Origin: Streptomyces sp. NRRL S-87
GTDB lineage: Bacteria; Actinomycetota; Actinomycetes; Streptomycetales; Streptomycetaceae
Length of the DNA: 64,000 nt
Direction: 5' to 3'
Assembly (NCBI RefSeq): GCF_000719335.1
Contig: NZ_JOGB01000041.1
Coordinates: forward strand, 1-64,000
Positions 1 to 9,174 of this stretch are shown in pieces (within the stretch, counting starts at the first letter, position 1; every line of letters begins with the position of its first letter). The notes below the pieces were generated by a model. That model worked only from the letters and a program-made list of their open reading frames with translations, was not told where the DNA came from and made no database searches. Both the position numbers and the translations under genes were made by a program.

Positions 1-316
1 AGGCCCACCCCTGGGGCAAGGGGGCTTCGCCCCTGGCCTGCGGCCACCCCAGGCCCGGGCCTGCCTCCGGACCAGCCTGCCATGACGCCTCAAGAGGCTT
101 CCCCACACACCACGGGGCGGACCGGATGATGGGGCGGACCAGGTAGAGGGCCACCCGGGTAGTGGGCGGCCGGAGCAGCGGGTGGGCCGGAGTAGCGGGT
201 GGGCCGGGCGGTGACGGGCCGTCGAGCGGCCCGGCCCGGGCGCCCGGGCCCCGGACGCACGAAGGCCCCGGCTCGGGGAGCCGGGGCCTTCGGAAGCGTT
301 CGGGCGGGGCGGAGCC
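1..316. other. Intergenic stretch with a short tandem repeat
   Basis: I see no supportable gene here; open frames in this stretch have no ribosome binding site and no recognisable protein. It contains a roughly 17-bp tandem repeat at 166-208 (unit TGGGCCGGAGTAGCGGG, two copies and a partial third, with one or two differences in the first copy). The terminator hairpin of the adjoining M23 peptidase gene lies at 261-291. Confidence 0.6.
261..291 (-). terminator. Intrinsic terminator hairpin of the M23 peptidase gene
   Basis: A perfect 14-bp inverted repeat (arms GAAGGCCCCGGCTC and its complement, loop GGG) lies 25 nt beyond the stop codon of the M23 peptidase. There is no T-run, which is usual for Streptomyces terminators. 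Confidence 0.8.
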
Positions 317-1114
317 TCAGAGGCTGACGCCGTGCGAGCGCAGGTACGCGACCGGGTCGATGTCCGAGCCGTACTCGGGCGACGTACGGGCCTCGAAGTG
401 CAGGTGCGGGCCGCTGGAGTTGCCGGTCGAGCCGGAGAGGCCGATCTGCTGGCCGGGGACGACCGTCTGGCCGACGTGGACCTGGATCGAGGAGAGGTGG
501 CCGTACTGGGTGTACGTGCCGTCGTGCATCTTGATGACGATGTTGTTGCCGTACGCGCCGCCCCAGCCGGCCTCGACGACGACGCCGACGCCCACCGCGT
601 GCACCGAGGTGCCGGAGGCGGCGTGGAAGTCGATGCCGGTGTGGTGGCCGGAGGACCACATGCCGCCACCGGACATGTACTGGGTGCTGACGTACGAGTG
701 CGAGACGGGGGCGACGTACGTGTTCAGGCGCTTGCGCTCGGCCTCGCGGGCGGCGCGCTCCTTCGCCTCGCGCTCGGCCTTGGCGCGGGCCTCGGCCTTC
801 GCCTTGGCCTCGGCGGCACGGGCCTGCGCGTCGGCCTCGGCCTTGGCCTTGGCGGCGGCGATCTCGGCGGCGGCCTGCTGGGCCTCGGCCTGGGCCTCGA
901 TCTGGCCGGAGACCTCGTCGGCGACGACGACGGCGTTCAGGCCGGTGTCCTCGGGGCCCTGGGAGTGGGTGTCCGTGGCCGCGAAGGCCGGACCGGCCAG
1001 CGAGCCGACGACGCCGGTGGTCGCGAGGGCGGCTATGCCGGCCACGTTCGCGCTCTTGCGGGTCATGCGGCTGGGACCGCGGTGCTTGCCGGTGCCACGA
1101 CTGCCGAACGCCAT
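317..1114 (-). CDS. Secreted M23 (LytM-type) peptidoglycan endopeptidase
   Basis: 265 aa. The N-terminus has a basic stretch followed by a hydrophobic segment ending GPAFA, a signal peptide likely cleaved after about residue 45. Residues about 70-130 are an Ala/Glu/Lys/Arg-rich coiled coil, followed by the M23 domain. The zinc-ligand motifs HHTGID (HxxxD) and HLHFE (HxH) are intact, so it is probably an active zinc endopeptidase cutting cell-wall peptide cross-links outside the cell. The gene lies behind a c-di-AMP riboswitch, which fits the known placement of ydaO elements before actinobacterial cell-wall hydrolases. AAAGGA at 1126-1131 is the likely ribosome binding site. It can pair with the CTTTTC just before the ATG, so the site may be partly masked. 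The second Met (1066) is an alternative start, but the signal peptide works from either. Confidence 0.93.
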   Translation of the reverse strand: MAFGSRGTGKHRGPSRMTRKSANVAGIAALATTGVVGSLAGPAFAATDTHSQGPEDTGLNAVVVADEVSGQIEAQAEAQQAAAEIAAAKAKAEADAQARAAEAKAKAEARAKAEREAKERAAREAERKRLNTYVAPVSHSYVSTQYMSGGGMWSSGHHTGIDFHAASGTSVHAVGVGVVVEAGWGGAYGNNIVIKMHDGTYTQYGHLSSIQVHVGQTVVPGQQIGLSGSTGNSSGPHLHFEARTSPEYGSDIDPVAYLRSHGVSL

Positions 1115-1141
1115 GAAAAGGCTGTTCCTTTCCTTCCCTCT

Positions 1142-1290
1142 CGCCTACCGGGTTAGCTGACGGGTTCGGAGCAGGAAGGTCTCCTACGGGCCACCTCTGA
1201 CGAGGCGGTCCGATTCACCCCAGGGGACGTGTGGGTCCCCGGCTCCCCAGGCTCGCGCCTGACGGGGACTCGGCGATCGCTGTCCGGTGC
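1142..1290 (-). ncRNA. ydaO/yuaA-type c-di-AMP riboswitch
   Basis: Read on the minus strand, the 5' UTR of the M23 peptidase gene holds the hallmarks of the ydaO-yuaA class as found in actinobacteria. These are an early TCGCCGAGTCC, the block GGGGTGAATCGG, then GTAGGAGACC, TCCGAACCCGTCAGCTAACC and GGTAGGCGA. The order and spacing match my memory of the family. In actinobacteria this element sits upstream of resuscitation-promoting factors and cell-wall peptidases, and c-di-AMP binding is expected to lower expression. The boundaries are approximate. Confidence 0.85.
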
Positions 1291-1439
1291 CGCGGTTTGC
1301 GGCGCTTGCAGCTGACGGACAGCGGGACTGACGCTAGGCGGATCTTCAGACAATCACCAAATGGTCACGGCCTTTTGTGGCCTACGCCACGGGGCATTAC
1401 GTCCGCCACCCCATCAGAAACGGACAAGACGCAACAAGA

Positions 1440-1470
1440 AGGGCCCTGGCGGACGAACCGCCAGGGCCCT
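1440..1470 (-). terminator. Terminator of the M16 peptidase operon
   Basis: A 13-bp perfect inverted repeat (AGGGCCCTGGCGG, loop ACGAA, complement) lies 36 nt beyond the stop of the second M16 gene. Confidence 0.8.
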
Positions 1471-1506
1471 GCGAGGCCGGGCTTCCAACTCGCCCGGGTC
1501 GAGACG

Positions 1507-2898
1507 TCAGTTGGTGACCACCGTCACCTCGCCGATGCCCAACGCCCGCACCGGCTCGGCGATCTGGGACGCGTCGCCCACGAGCACGGTCACCAGGCGG
1601 TCCACCGGGAAGGCGCTCACGACGGCCGACGTGGCCTCCACGGTGCCGGTTTCGGCGAGCCGGGCGTACAACTGCGCCTGGAAGTCGTCCGGAAGCTCCT
1701 GCTCGACCTGGTCGGCCAGGGTCCCGGCCACGGCCGCCGCGGTCTCGAACTTCAACGGGGCCACGCCCACCAGGTTCTGCACGGCGACGTCGCGCTCGGC
1801 GTCGGTCAGACCGCCCTCGGCGAGGGTGCGCAGCACCTTCCAGAGGTCGTCCAGCGCCGGCCCGGTGTTCGGGGTGTCGACCGAGCCGCTGATGGCGAGC
1901 ATCGCGGCGCCGGTGCCGGCGGCCGTGGACCGCAGCACCTGGCCGAAGGACCGCACGCCGTACGTGTAGCCCTTCTCCTCGCGCAGGACGCGGTCCAGCC
2001 GGGACGTCAGGGTGCCGCCGAGGCAGTACGTGCCGAGCACCTGGGCGGGCCAGACGCGGTCGTGCCGGTCGGGGCCGATCCGGCCGATCAGCAGCTGCGT
2101 CTGCACGGCACCGGGACGGTCGACGATGACGACCCGCCCGGTGTCGTCCGCGGTGATCGGGGTCATCGGGTGCGCCACGGCCGCGCTGCCGGTCCAGCCG
2201 CCCAGGGTGTCGGCCAGGACCGCGTCGAGGTCGGTGCCGGCCAGGTCGCCCACCACGACCACGGTGGCCGTGGAGGGGCGTACGTGGGCCTCGTAGAAGG
2301 CGCGTACGGCCGCGGAGTCGATCCGGGCCACGGTCTCCTCGGTGCCCTGGCGCGGGCGGGAGGCACGCAGGGAGGCCGGGAAGAGCTGCTTGGAGAGCTC
2401 CTTGGCGGCCCGGCGCTGCGGGTTGGCCTGCTCGTGCGGGATCTCGTCGAGCCGGTTGCGCACCAGGCGGTCCACCTCGCTGTCGGCGAAGGCGGGGGCG
2501 CGCAGGGCCTCGGCCAGCAGGCCGAGGGCCTTGCCCAGGCGGGAGACCGGCACCTCCAGCGACACGCGGACGGCCGGGTGGTCGGCGTGCGCGTCCAGAG
2601 TGGCGCCGCAGCGCTCCAGCTCGGCGGCGAACTCCTCGGCCGAGTGCTTGTCGGTGCCCTCCGACAGCGCCCGGGCCATGATCGTGGCCACGCCGTCCAG
2701 GCCCGCGGGCTCGGCCTCCAGCGGGGCGTCGAGGATGATCTCGACGGCCACCACCTGCTGGCCGGGGCGGTGGCAGCGCAGCACGGTCAGCCCGTTGTCC
2801 AGGGTGCCGCGCTCGGGGGCGGGGAACGCCCACGGTCGGGCCTCGCCCGGCCGGGGCTGCGGGTGGAAGGTCATCGCGGAGGCGACGTCGGCGCTCAC
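1507..2898 (-). CDS. M16 family peptidase-like protein, non-catalytic partner
   Basis: 463 aa with the pitrilysin/MPP-like fold (two homologous halves). It has typical phrases such as LDNGLTVL near residue 33, but the zinc motif HxxEH is absent; the corresponding stretch reads LDGVATIMARALSEGT. In paired bacterial and mitochondrial M16 proteins one subunit keeps the zinc site and the other keeps the basic, glycine-rich substrate-binding half, so this is probably the inactive partner. Its start codon overlaps the stop of the upstream catalytic gene by 4 nt (2895-2898), which implies translational coupling and equal production. The substrate is unknown. Confidence 0.88.
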   Translation of the reverse strand: MSADVASAMTFHPQPRPGEARPWAFPAPERGTLDNGLTVLRCHRPGQQVVAVEIILDAPLEAEPAGLDGVATIMARALSEGTDKHSAEEFAAELERCGATLDAHADHPAVRVSLEVPVSRLGKALGLLAEALRAPAFADSEVDRLVRNRLDEIPHEQANPQRRAAKELSKQLFPASLRASRPRQGTEETVARIDSAAVRAFYEAHVRPSTATVVVVGDLAGTDLDAVLADTLGGWTGSAAVAHPMTPITADDTGRVVIVDRPGAVQTQLLIGRIGPDRHDRVWPAQVLGTYCLGGTLTSRLDRVLREEKGYTYGVRSFGQVLRSTAAGTGAAMLAISGSVDTPNTGPALDDLWKVLRTLAEGGLTDAERDVAVQNLVGVAPLKFETAAAVAGTLADQVEQELPDDFQAQLYARLAETGTVEATSAVVSAFPVDRLVTVLVGDASQIAEPVRALGIGEVTVVTN

Positions 2899-4271
2899 TG
2901 GTCTGCCCCTTCGGCATCGTTCTCGGCACCGTCCGCGGCGACGGCACCGTCTTCATCGGCGGCCGCGGCGGTCAGCGGCTCGTACACGAGGACCGCGCGG
3001 TTGTCCGGGCGCAGCCGGGCGGCGGCCACGGCCTGCACCTCCTCCGGCGTGATGTCCAGGACGCGGCCGACGGCGGTCAGGGCGAGCTGCGGGTCGCCGA
3101 ACAGGACGGCGTACCGGCACAGTTCGTCGGCGCGGCCGGCCACCGTGCCCAGCCGGTCCAGCCACTCGCGCTCCAGCTGGGCCTGGGCGCGCTCCATCTC
3201 CTCCGAGGTCGGGCCCTCGGCGGCGAAGCGGGCGAGCTCCTCGTCGACGGCGGCCTCGATGGCCGGCACCTCGACGCCGCCGGAGGTCTTCACGTCCAGC
3301 CAGCCGAGGGACGGCGCGCCGGCCAGCCGCAGCAGGCCGAAGCCCGCGGCGACCGCCGTCTGGTCGCGGCGGACCAGGCGGTTGTGCAGGCGGGAGGACT
3401 CGCCGCCGCCGAGGATGGTCAGGGCGAGGTCGGCCGCGTCGCACTCGCGACCACCGTCGTGCGGGAGGCGGTAGGCCGCCATCAGGGCGCGGGCCGGCAC
3501 CTCCTCGGTGATCTCCACGCGCTGCTGGCCGCCCATGACGTCCGGCAGCGTGCCGTCGCGCGGCGGCTGCTTCCCGTCGTGCGCGGGGATGGTCCCGAAG
3601 TACTTCTCGATCCACGCGAGGGTCTGCTCGGGGTCGATGTCGCCGACGACCGACAGGACGGCGTTGTTCGGCGCGTAGTACGTGCGGAAGAACGCCCGGG
3701 CGTCCTCGAGGGAGGCGGCGTCCAGGTCGGCCATCGAGCCGATCGGGGTGTGGTGGTACGGGTGGCCCTCGGGGTAGGCCAGGGCCACGAGGCGCTCGAA
3801 GGCGGTTCCGTACGGGACGTTGTCGTAGCGCTGGCGGCGCTCGTTCTTCACGACGTCCCGCTGGTTCTCCATGGACTCGTCGTCCAGGGCTTCCAGCAGG
3901 GAGCCCATCCGGTCCGCCTCCAGCCAGAGGGCGAGCTCCAGCTGGTGGGTCGGCATGGTCTCGAAGTAGTTGGTGCGCTCGAAGCTGGTGGTGCCGTTGA
4001 GCGAGCCGCCGGCCCCCTGCACCAGTTCGAAGTGGCCGTTGCCCGGGACGTTCGCCGAGCCCTGGAACATCAGGTGCTCGAAGAGGTGAGCCAGGCCGGT
4101 ACGCCCCTTGACCTCGTGGCGCGAACCGACGTCGTACCACAGGCAGACCGCGGCGACCGGGGTCAGGTGGTCCTCGGACAGCACCACGCGGAGGCCGTTG
4201 GCCAGCCGGTGCTCGGTCGCTGTCAGGCCGCCGGAAGCGGCCTGCGCGGTGGCCGTGTGACCCATGGGCAT
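2895..4271 (-). CDS. M16 family zinc metallopeptidase, catalytic subunit
   Basis: 458 aa. The inverted zinc motif is HLFEH at about residues 62-66, and the expected downstream glutamate lies in NVVKNERRQRYDN. It is first in a two-gene operon with the HxxEH-less partner. No signal peptide is evident, so it probably acts in the cytoplasm or is exported by an unrecognised route. AAGGGATC is placed 5-6 nt before the ATG at 4271; a second in-frame ATG two codons later is also possible. The acidic, Ala-rich C-terminal tail looks disordered. Confidence 0.93.
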   Translation of the reverse strand: MPMGHTATAQAASGGLTATEHRLANGLRVVLSEDHLTPVAAVCLWYDVGSRHEVKGRTGLAHLFEHLMFQGSANVPGNGHFELVQGAGGSLNGTTSFERTNYFETMPTHQLELALWLEADRMGSLLEALDDESMENQRDVVKNERRQRYDNVPYGTAFERLVALAYPEGHPYHHTPIGSMADLDAASLEDARAFFRTYYAPNNAVLSVVGDIDPEQTLAWIEKYFGTIPAHDGKQPPRDGTLPDVMGGQQRVEITEEVPARALMAAYRLPHDGGRECDAADLALTILGGGESSRLHNRLVRRDQTAVAAGFGLLRLAGAPSLGWLDVKTSGGVEVPAIEAAVDEELARFAAEGPTSEEMERAQAQLEREWLDRLGTVAGRADELCRYAVLFGDPQLALTAVGRVLDITPEEVQAVAAARLRPDNRAVLVYEPLTAAAADEDGAVAADGAENDAEGADQ

Positions 4272-4436
4272 GTGATCCCTTCGATCGCAAGAGAGAGAGT
4301 CCTGCCACTGTATGCAAGCGCGGGACCGGGCGGAGAAGTTCCCGCCTGACCCGGGTCGGCGTCAGGGTTGTCAGTGCATCGGTCCACAATGGACGCCGTC
4401 AGACCCCCATCCCGGATCACGAGGAGCCGCAGCGCG

Positions 4437-6887
4437 ATGGCCCGCCGCAGCACGAAGACCCCGCCGCCGGAGGATTTCGAGGAGAGGATCCTCGACATCG
4501 ACGTCGTCGACGAAATGCAGGGCTCCTTCCTTGAGTACGCCTACTCGGTGATCTACTCGCGGGCCCTGCCGGACGCGCGCGACGGCCTGAAGCCGGTGCA
4601 CCGCCGGATCGTCTACCAGATGAACGAGATGGGCCTGCGCCCCGACCGCGGGTACGTCAAGTGCGCCCGCGTCGTCGGCGAGGTCATGGGCAAGCTCCAC
4701 CCGCACGGAGACGCGTCCATCTACGACGCCCTGGTCCGCATGGCCCAGCCCTTCTCGATGCGCCTGCCGCTGGTCGACGGCCACGGCAACTTCGGCTCGC
4801 TCGGCAACGACGACCCGCCGGCCGCGATGCGCTACACCGAGTGCCGCATGGCCGACGCCACGAGCCTGATGACCGAGTCGATCGACGAGGACACGGTCGA
4901 CTTCACGCCGAACTACGACGGCCAGGAGCGCGAGCCCGTCGCGCTGCCGGCGGCGTACCCGAACCTGCTGGTCAACGGCGCCTCGGGAATCGCGGTGGGC
5001 ATGGCCACCAACATGCCGCCGCACAACCTGGGCGAGGTCGTCGCGGCCGCCCGCCACCTGATCCGTTACCCGAACGCGGACCTGGAGGCGCTGATGCGCT
5101 TCGTCCCGGGTCCCGACCTGCCGACCGGCGGCCGCATCGTGGGCCTCCAGGGCATCAAGGACGCGTACGAGTCCGGCCGCGGCACCTTCAAGATCCGCGC
5201 CACGGTGACGGTCGAGGACGTCACGGCCCGCCGCAAGGGCCTGGTCGTCACGGAGCTGCCGTTCACGGTCGGCCCCGAGAAGGTCATCGCGAAGATCAAG
5301 GACCTGGTCGGCTCGAAGAAGCTGCAGGGCATCGCGGACGTCAAGGACCTCACCGACCGCGCGCACGGACTGCGCCTGGTCATCGAGATCAAGAACGGCT
5401 TCCACCCCGAGGCCGTCCTGGAGCAGCTGTACAAGCTCACGCCGATGGAGGAGTCCTTCGGCATCAACAACGTGGCGCTGGTCGACGGCCAGCCGCTCAC
5501 GCTGGGCCTCAAGGAGCTGCTGGAGGTCTACCTCGACCACCGCTTCGACGTGGTCCGCCGGCGCAGCGAGTTCCGGCGCGGCAAGCGCCGCGACCGCCTG
5601 CACCTGGTCGAGGGCCTGCTGGTGGCCCTGATCGACATCGACGAGGTCATCCGGCTGATCCGCTCCAGCGAGAACTCCGCGCAGGCGAAGGAGCGCCTGA
5701 TGGAGCGCTTCTCGCTGAGCGAGGTGCAGACGCAGTACATCCTCGACACCCCGCTGCGCCGGCTCACCAAGTTCGACCGCCTGGAGCTGGAGTCGGAGCG
5801 CGACCGGCTGAAGGCCGAGATCGAGGAGCTGACGAAGATCCTCGAGTCGGACGCGGAGCTGCGCAAGCTGGTCTCCGCCGAACTGGGCGCGGTGGCCAAG
5901 AAGTTCGGCACGGACCGGCGCACGGTCCTGCTGGAGTCGGCGGGCGCCCCCGTGTCGGCGGTCCCGCTCGAGGTCGCGGACGACCCGTGCCGGGTGCTGC
6001 TGTCCTCGACCGGCCTGCTGGCCCGTACGGTCACCGGGGACCCGCTGCCGGAGGGCGACGGGAAGCGCGCCAAGCACGACGCGATCGTCTCGTCGGTGCT
6101 GGCCACGGCCCGCGCCGAGGTCGGTGCCGTCACCTCGGCGGGCCGCCTCCTGCGCGTCTCGGTGATCGACCTGCCGCAGCTGCCGGACACGCACGCGGCA
6201 CCGACCCTGGCCGGCGGCGCACCGCTGTCGGAGTTCCTCTCCCTCGAGGGGGACGAGCAGGTGGTGTGCCTGACGACGCTGGACGAGGCCTCGGCCGGCC
6301 TGGCGCTGGGCACCGAGCAGGGCGTGGTCAAGCGCGTCGTGCCGGACTACCCGGCGAACAAGGAGGAGCTGGAGGTCATCACCCTCAAGGAGGGCGACCG
6401 GATCGTGGGCGCGGTGGAGCTGCGCACCGGCGAGGAGGACCTGGTCTTCCTCACCGACGACGCACAGCTGCTGCGCTACCCGGCGGGGCAGGTCCGCCCG
6501 CAGGGCCGCCCGGCGGGCGGCATGGCCGGCATCAAGCTGGCCGACGGCGCCCGGGTGATCCACTTCTCGGCGGTGGACCCGGCGGCGGACGCGTACGTCT
6601 TCACGGTGGCCGGCTCGCAGGGCACGCTCGACGACTCGGGTTCGACGGCCAAGCTGACGCCGTTCGACCAGTACCCGCGCAAGGGCCGGGCCACCGGCGG
6701 CGTGCGCTGCCAGCGCTTCCTCAAGGGCGAGGACAAGCTGGTCTTCGCGTGGGCCGGTTCGGCCCCGCTCCGCGCCGCCTCCGCCAACGGCGGCCCGGTC
6801 GCCCTTCCGGACCCGGACCCGCGCCGCGACGGCTCGGGCACGCCCCTGGACAGCCCGGTCGCCGCGATCGCGGGCGCCCCGCTGTAA
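4437..6887 (+). CDS. parC: DNA topoisomerase IV subunit A (gyrase A-like)
   Basis: 816 aa. This is the breakage-reunion subunit of a type IIA topoisomerase, partner of ParE encoded at 17.8-19.9 kb. The catalytic tyrosine is in AAMRYTE at about residue 126. The quinolone-determining region reads [17 protein letters not shown], with Ala where E. coli GyrA has Ser83. A coiled coil lies around residues 430-500, and a C-terminal beta-pinwheel region fills the last 300 residues. I chose the ATG at 4437 because GAGGAG lies 10 nt before it and the protein then begins with the usual short basic stretch before [11 protein letters not shown]. The frame is open further upstream (to 4368) without a better ribosome site. 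It could be called GyrA-like, but the separate position near parE favours ParC. Confidence 0.93.
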   Translation: MARRSTKTPPPEDFEERILDIDVVDEMQGSFLEYAYSVIYSRALPDARDGLKPVHRRIVYQMNEMGLRPDRGYVKCARVVGEVMGKLHPHGDASIYDALVRMAQPFSMRLPLVDGHGNFGSLGNDDPPAAMRYTECRMADATSLMTESIDEDTVDFTPNYDGQEREPVALPAAYPNLLVNGASGIAVGMATNMPPHNLGEVVAAARHLIRYPNADLEALMRFVPGPDLPTGGRIVGLQGIKDAYESGRGTFKIRATVTVEDVTARRKGLVVTELPFTVGPEKVIAKIKDLVGSKKLQGIADVKDLTDRAHGLRLVIEIKNGFHPEAVLEQLYKLTPMEESFGINNVALVDGQPLTLGLKELLEVYLDHRFDVVRRRSEFRRGKRRDRLHLVEGLLVALIDIDEVIRLIRSSENSAQAKERLMERFSLSEVQTQYILDTPLRRLTKFDRLELESERDRLKAEIEELTKILESDAELRKLVSAELGAVAKKFGTDRRTVLLESAGAPVSAVPLEVADDPCRVLLSSTGLLARTVTGDPLPEGDGKRAKHDAIVSSVLATARAEVGAVTSAGRLLRVSVIDLPQLPDTHAAPTLAGGAPLSEFLSLEGDEQVVCLTTLDEASAGLALGTEQGVVKRVVPDYPANKEELEVITLKEGDRIVGAVELRTGEEDLVFLTDDAQLLRYPAGQVRPQGRPAGGMAGIKLADGARVIHFSAVDPAADAYVFTVAGSQGTLDDSGSTAKLTPFDQYPRKGRATGGVRCQRFLKGEDKLVFAWAGSAPLRAASANGGPVALPDPDPRRDGSGTPLDSPVAAIAGAPL

Positions 6888-6905
6888 CCCCGCCGCGCGC
6901 TCGCC

Positions 6906-6940
6906 CCGACGCCCCCGGCCACCCCGGCCGGGGGCGTCGG
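6906..6940 (+). terminator. parC terminator
   Basis: A perfect 15-bp inverted repeat (CCGACGCCCCCGGCC, loop ACCCC, complement) begins 19 nt after the parC stop. Confidence 0.85.
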
Positions 6941-7058
6941 CGCACCCGGCGGACGGCCCGGCCGGGCACCCGGAGGGGATGCCCCGAATCGGGCCAACCC
7001 CGTCCGAGCCTCAACTAAAGTCGGGGAAGAACTGAATGCGGGGGGAAAGGCGCAGCGT

Positions 7059-9119
7059 ATGAGCCGTCGGGGCAACGGGGTCTTCGCAACCTGGGCCGAG
7101 GCACAGCACCAACTCCATCAGGCCCAGTTGGTGCAGCAGCGCGAGGCGGAGCGGCGTCAGCGGGCCCACGAGCGGGACCTGGCCCGCAGCCGCCGGGAGC
7201 AGCAGGCGGCGCACCGGCAGTACCGCGAGGCCGAGGCGCGGCGCCGCACGGAGGAGCTCGACGCGAAGGTCGCCGCACTGGAGGGCCTGCTGGCCGCCGG
7301 ATGCCGCGCGCCCGCGTTCCGGATGTCCGCCATGCGGCGGCCCGAGCAGGTGGAGCCCTTCGCGCCCGGCGCGCTGGCCCGACCGATACCGATGCCCGAC
7401 CCGCAGGCCTTCCGGGCCCCGTCCGGCGGGTGGTCACCGGGCGGCGGGCGCCGGGCCCAGGAGGAGGCGCACGCCCGCTACACGCAGGCCTGGCACGCCG
7501 CGCAGGCCGCCGAGGCCGACCGGCAGCGCCGGCTGGCGGACTACCGCGCGCAGTACGACCAGTGGGCGGCGTCCCAGCTGGCCGAGATCAGGCGGCACAA
7601 CGACGGCCTCGCCGAGACGGTGGCCGCCCTGCGCGCCGGCGACCCCGACGCGGTGGTGGAGTACTTCTCCGCGGCCCTGTACGCCTCCACGGCCTGGCCC
7701 GCCGAGCTGCCCCGGCGCCTCACGGCGGCCTACGACTGCGCCGCCCGCCAGCTCGTCGTCTCCTGGGAGCTGCCCCGTTACGACGTGGTGCCCGAGGCCA
7801 GGCTGGTCAAGTACCTGCCGTCGGTGGACCAGGAGAGGGAGACCGCCCGGCCGGTCACCCAGCGCCGGGCCCTGTACCGCGGCACGCTGGCGCAGTGCGT
7901 GCTGCTGGTGCCGCACGCGCTCTTCGCGGCGGACGAGTACGGCGTCCTGGACTCCGTGGTCGTCAACGGGTTCGTGGACGACCACGACCCGGTGACGGGA
8001 CGGCGGTCGGAGGTGGTGGTGGCCACGGTCACGACCTCCCGGTCCACCTTCGCGGGCCTCCACCTGGCCCAGGTCAGTCCGGTGGACTGCCTGGTGGAGG
8101 GCCTGCGCGGGCAGCTGTCCACGAAGCCCGAGCAACTCGCCGCCGTACGTCCGGGCCGGACGCCGGAGGCGGTAGGCGCCGGAGTGGTCGCGCACGGCCC
8201 CGACAGCGGTGGCCCGGAACCCGACCTGCACGCGATGGATCCGATCGAGTTCGAGCACCTGGTGGCCGCCCTCTTCCGGGCCATGGGGATGGAGGCGGTG
8301 ACCACCCAGCGGTCGAACGACGGCGGGGTCGACGTCGAGGCCGTCGACCCGGCCCCCATCCGCGGCGGCCGCATCGTCGTGCAGGTCAAGCGCTACCGGA
8401 ACACGGTGAACCCCTCGGCGGTGCGCGACCTCTACGGCACGGTGCAGAGCTGCGGGGCGAACAAGGGCGTGCTGGTGACCACGTCCCGGTTCGGGCCGAG
8501 CTCCCACGCGTTCGCGGAGGGCAAGCCCCTGGAGCTGGTGTCCGGCGCGGATCTCGTCGAGCTCCTGCACCGCCACGGCCTGCGCGGCCGGCTGGGCGAC
8601 CCGGCGGCCCCGCCGGCGGCCGCCGGAGCCCCGCCCACCCACAACATCCTGGCCATGAACTGGTCCGGGGCCGTCCGGCTCGACGTCTGCGCGCTCGTCT
8701 GCACCGGGAACCGGGCCCTCGGGGACGACTGGTTCGTCTTCTTCAACAACGACCGGACCCCCGACGGCTCCGTGCGCACGCGGACCGTCCCGGCGCCGGA
8801 CAAGGCGGCCCTGGAAGTGGCCTTCGAGGCGCTGCCGAGCCGCGCCGACCGGGTCGTGCTCGTCGCCGCGGTGGATCCCGACGACCCCCGCTCCACCGAC
8901 CTCGCCGGGTTCACGGACGCCCACATCCGGCTGCTGGACGCCGCGGGCGCGGAACAGGGCCGGCTGGACGTCTCCGACGGCCGCCCGGGCGAGACCGCCC
9001 TGGTGCTGGGCTCCTTCCGGCACCGCGGCCACGACGACTGGGACTTCGTCATCGGCGGCAAGGGCTACCGCGGCGGTCTGGCGGAGCTGCTGGCCGACTT
9101 CGGCATCGAGGCCGCATAG
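7059..9119 (+). CDS. Coiled-coil / Mrr-like nuclease / TerD fusion protein
   Basis: 686 aa, start ATG with GGGGGAAAGG 8 nt upstream. Residues 5-85 and about 130-190 are Arg/Glu/Ala-rich coiled coils, followed by a beta-rich middle section of unknown type. Residues about 390-510 match the Mrr_cat restriction-endonuclease fold: MDPIEFEHLVAALFRAMG, then GGVDVEA and IVVQVKRY, giving the D-(x)n-QxK active-site pattern. Residues about 525-686 resemble a TerD domain (LDVCALVC, DDWFVFFNN, ending in an FGIEA tail). TerD domains bind calcium and belong to tellurite/stress and phage-response systems. No methyltransferase or specificity gene is adjacent, so it is not an ordinary restriction-modification enzyme. 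It may be a nuclease effector gated by TerD signalling; that role is inference. Confidence 0.85.
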   Translation: MSRRGNGVFATWAEAQHQLHQAQLVQQREAERRQRAHERDLARSRREQQAAHRQYREAEARRRTEELDAKVAALEGLLAAGCRAPAFRMSAMRRPEQVEPFAPGALARPIPMPDPQAFRAPSGGWSPGGGRRAQEEAHARYTQAWHAAQAAEADRQRRLADYRAQYDQWAASQLAEIRRHNDGLAETVAALRAGDPDAVVEYFSAALYASTAWPAELPRRLTAAYDCAARQLVVSWELPRYDVVPEARLVKYLPSVDQERETARPVTQRRALYRGTLAQCVLLVPHALFAADEYGVLDSVVVNGFVDDHDPVTGRRSEVVVATVTTSRSTFAGLHLAQVSPVDCLVEGLRGQLSTKPEQLAAVRPGRTPEAVGAGVVAHGPDSGGPEPDLHAMDPIEFEHLVAALFRAMGMEAVTTQRSNDGGVDVEAVDPAPIRGGRIVVQVKRYRNTVNPSAVRDLYGTVQSCGANKGVLVTTSRFGPSSHAFAEGKPLELVSGADLVELLHRHGLRGRLGDPAAPPAAAGAPPTHNILAMNWSGAVRLDVCALVCTGNRALGDDWFVFFNNDRTPDGSVRTRTVPAPDKAALEVAFEALPSRADRVVLVAAVDPDDPRSTDLAGFTDAHIRLLDAAGAEQGRLDVSDGRPGETALVLGSFRHRGHDDWDFVIGGKGYRGGLAELLADFGIEAA

Positions 9120-9125
9120 GGGGTG

Positions 9126-9140
9126 CCGAGGCCGCCTCGG
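9126..9140. terminator. Small hairpin between convergent genes
   Basis: CCGAGG-CCG-CCTCGG lies in the 55-nt gap between the stop codons of the converging Mrr/TerD and CobW genes. It is a weak candidate for a bidirectional terminator. Confidence 0.35.
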
Positions 9141-9174
9141 GGGTGCCACGGTCGGGACGGGCCGGTCGCACGGG

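Noticed and set aside
162..1156. Plus-strand open frames opposite the M23 peptidase
   Set aside because: Both overlapping frames (starting at 162 and 332) are low-complexity antisense translations; the minus-strand M23 motifs and upstream riboswitch settle the strand.
4371..6563. A 730-codon minus-strand frame opposite parC
   Set aside because: Leu/Gln/Val/Asp-rich shadow of parC with no domain and no ribosome site.
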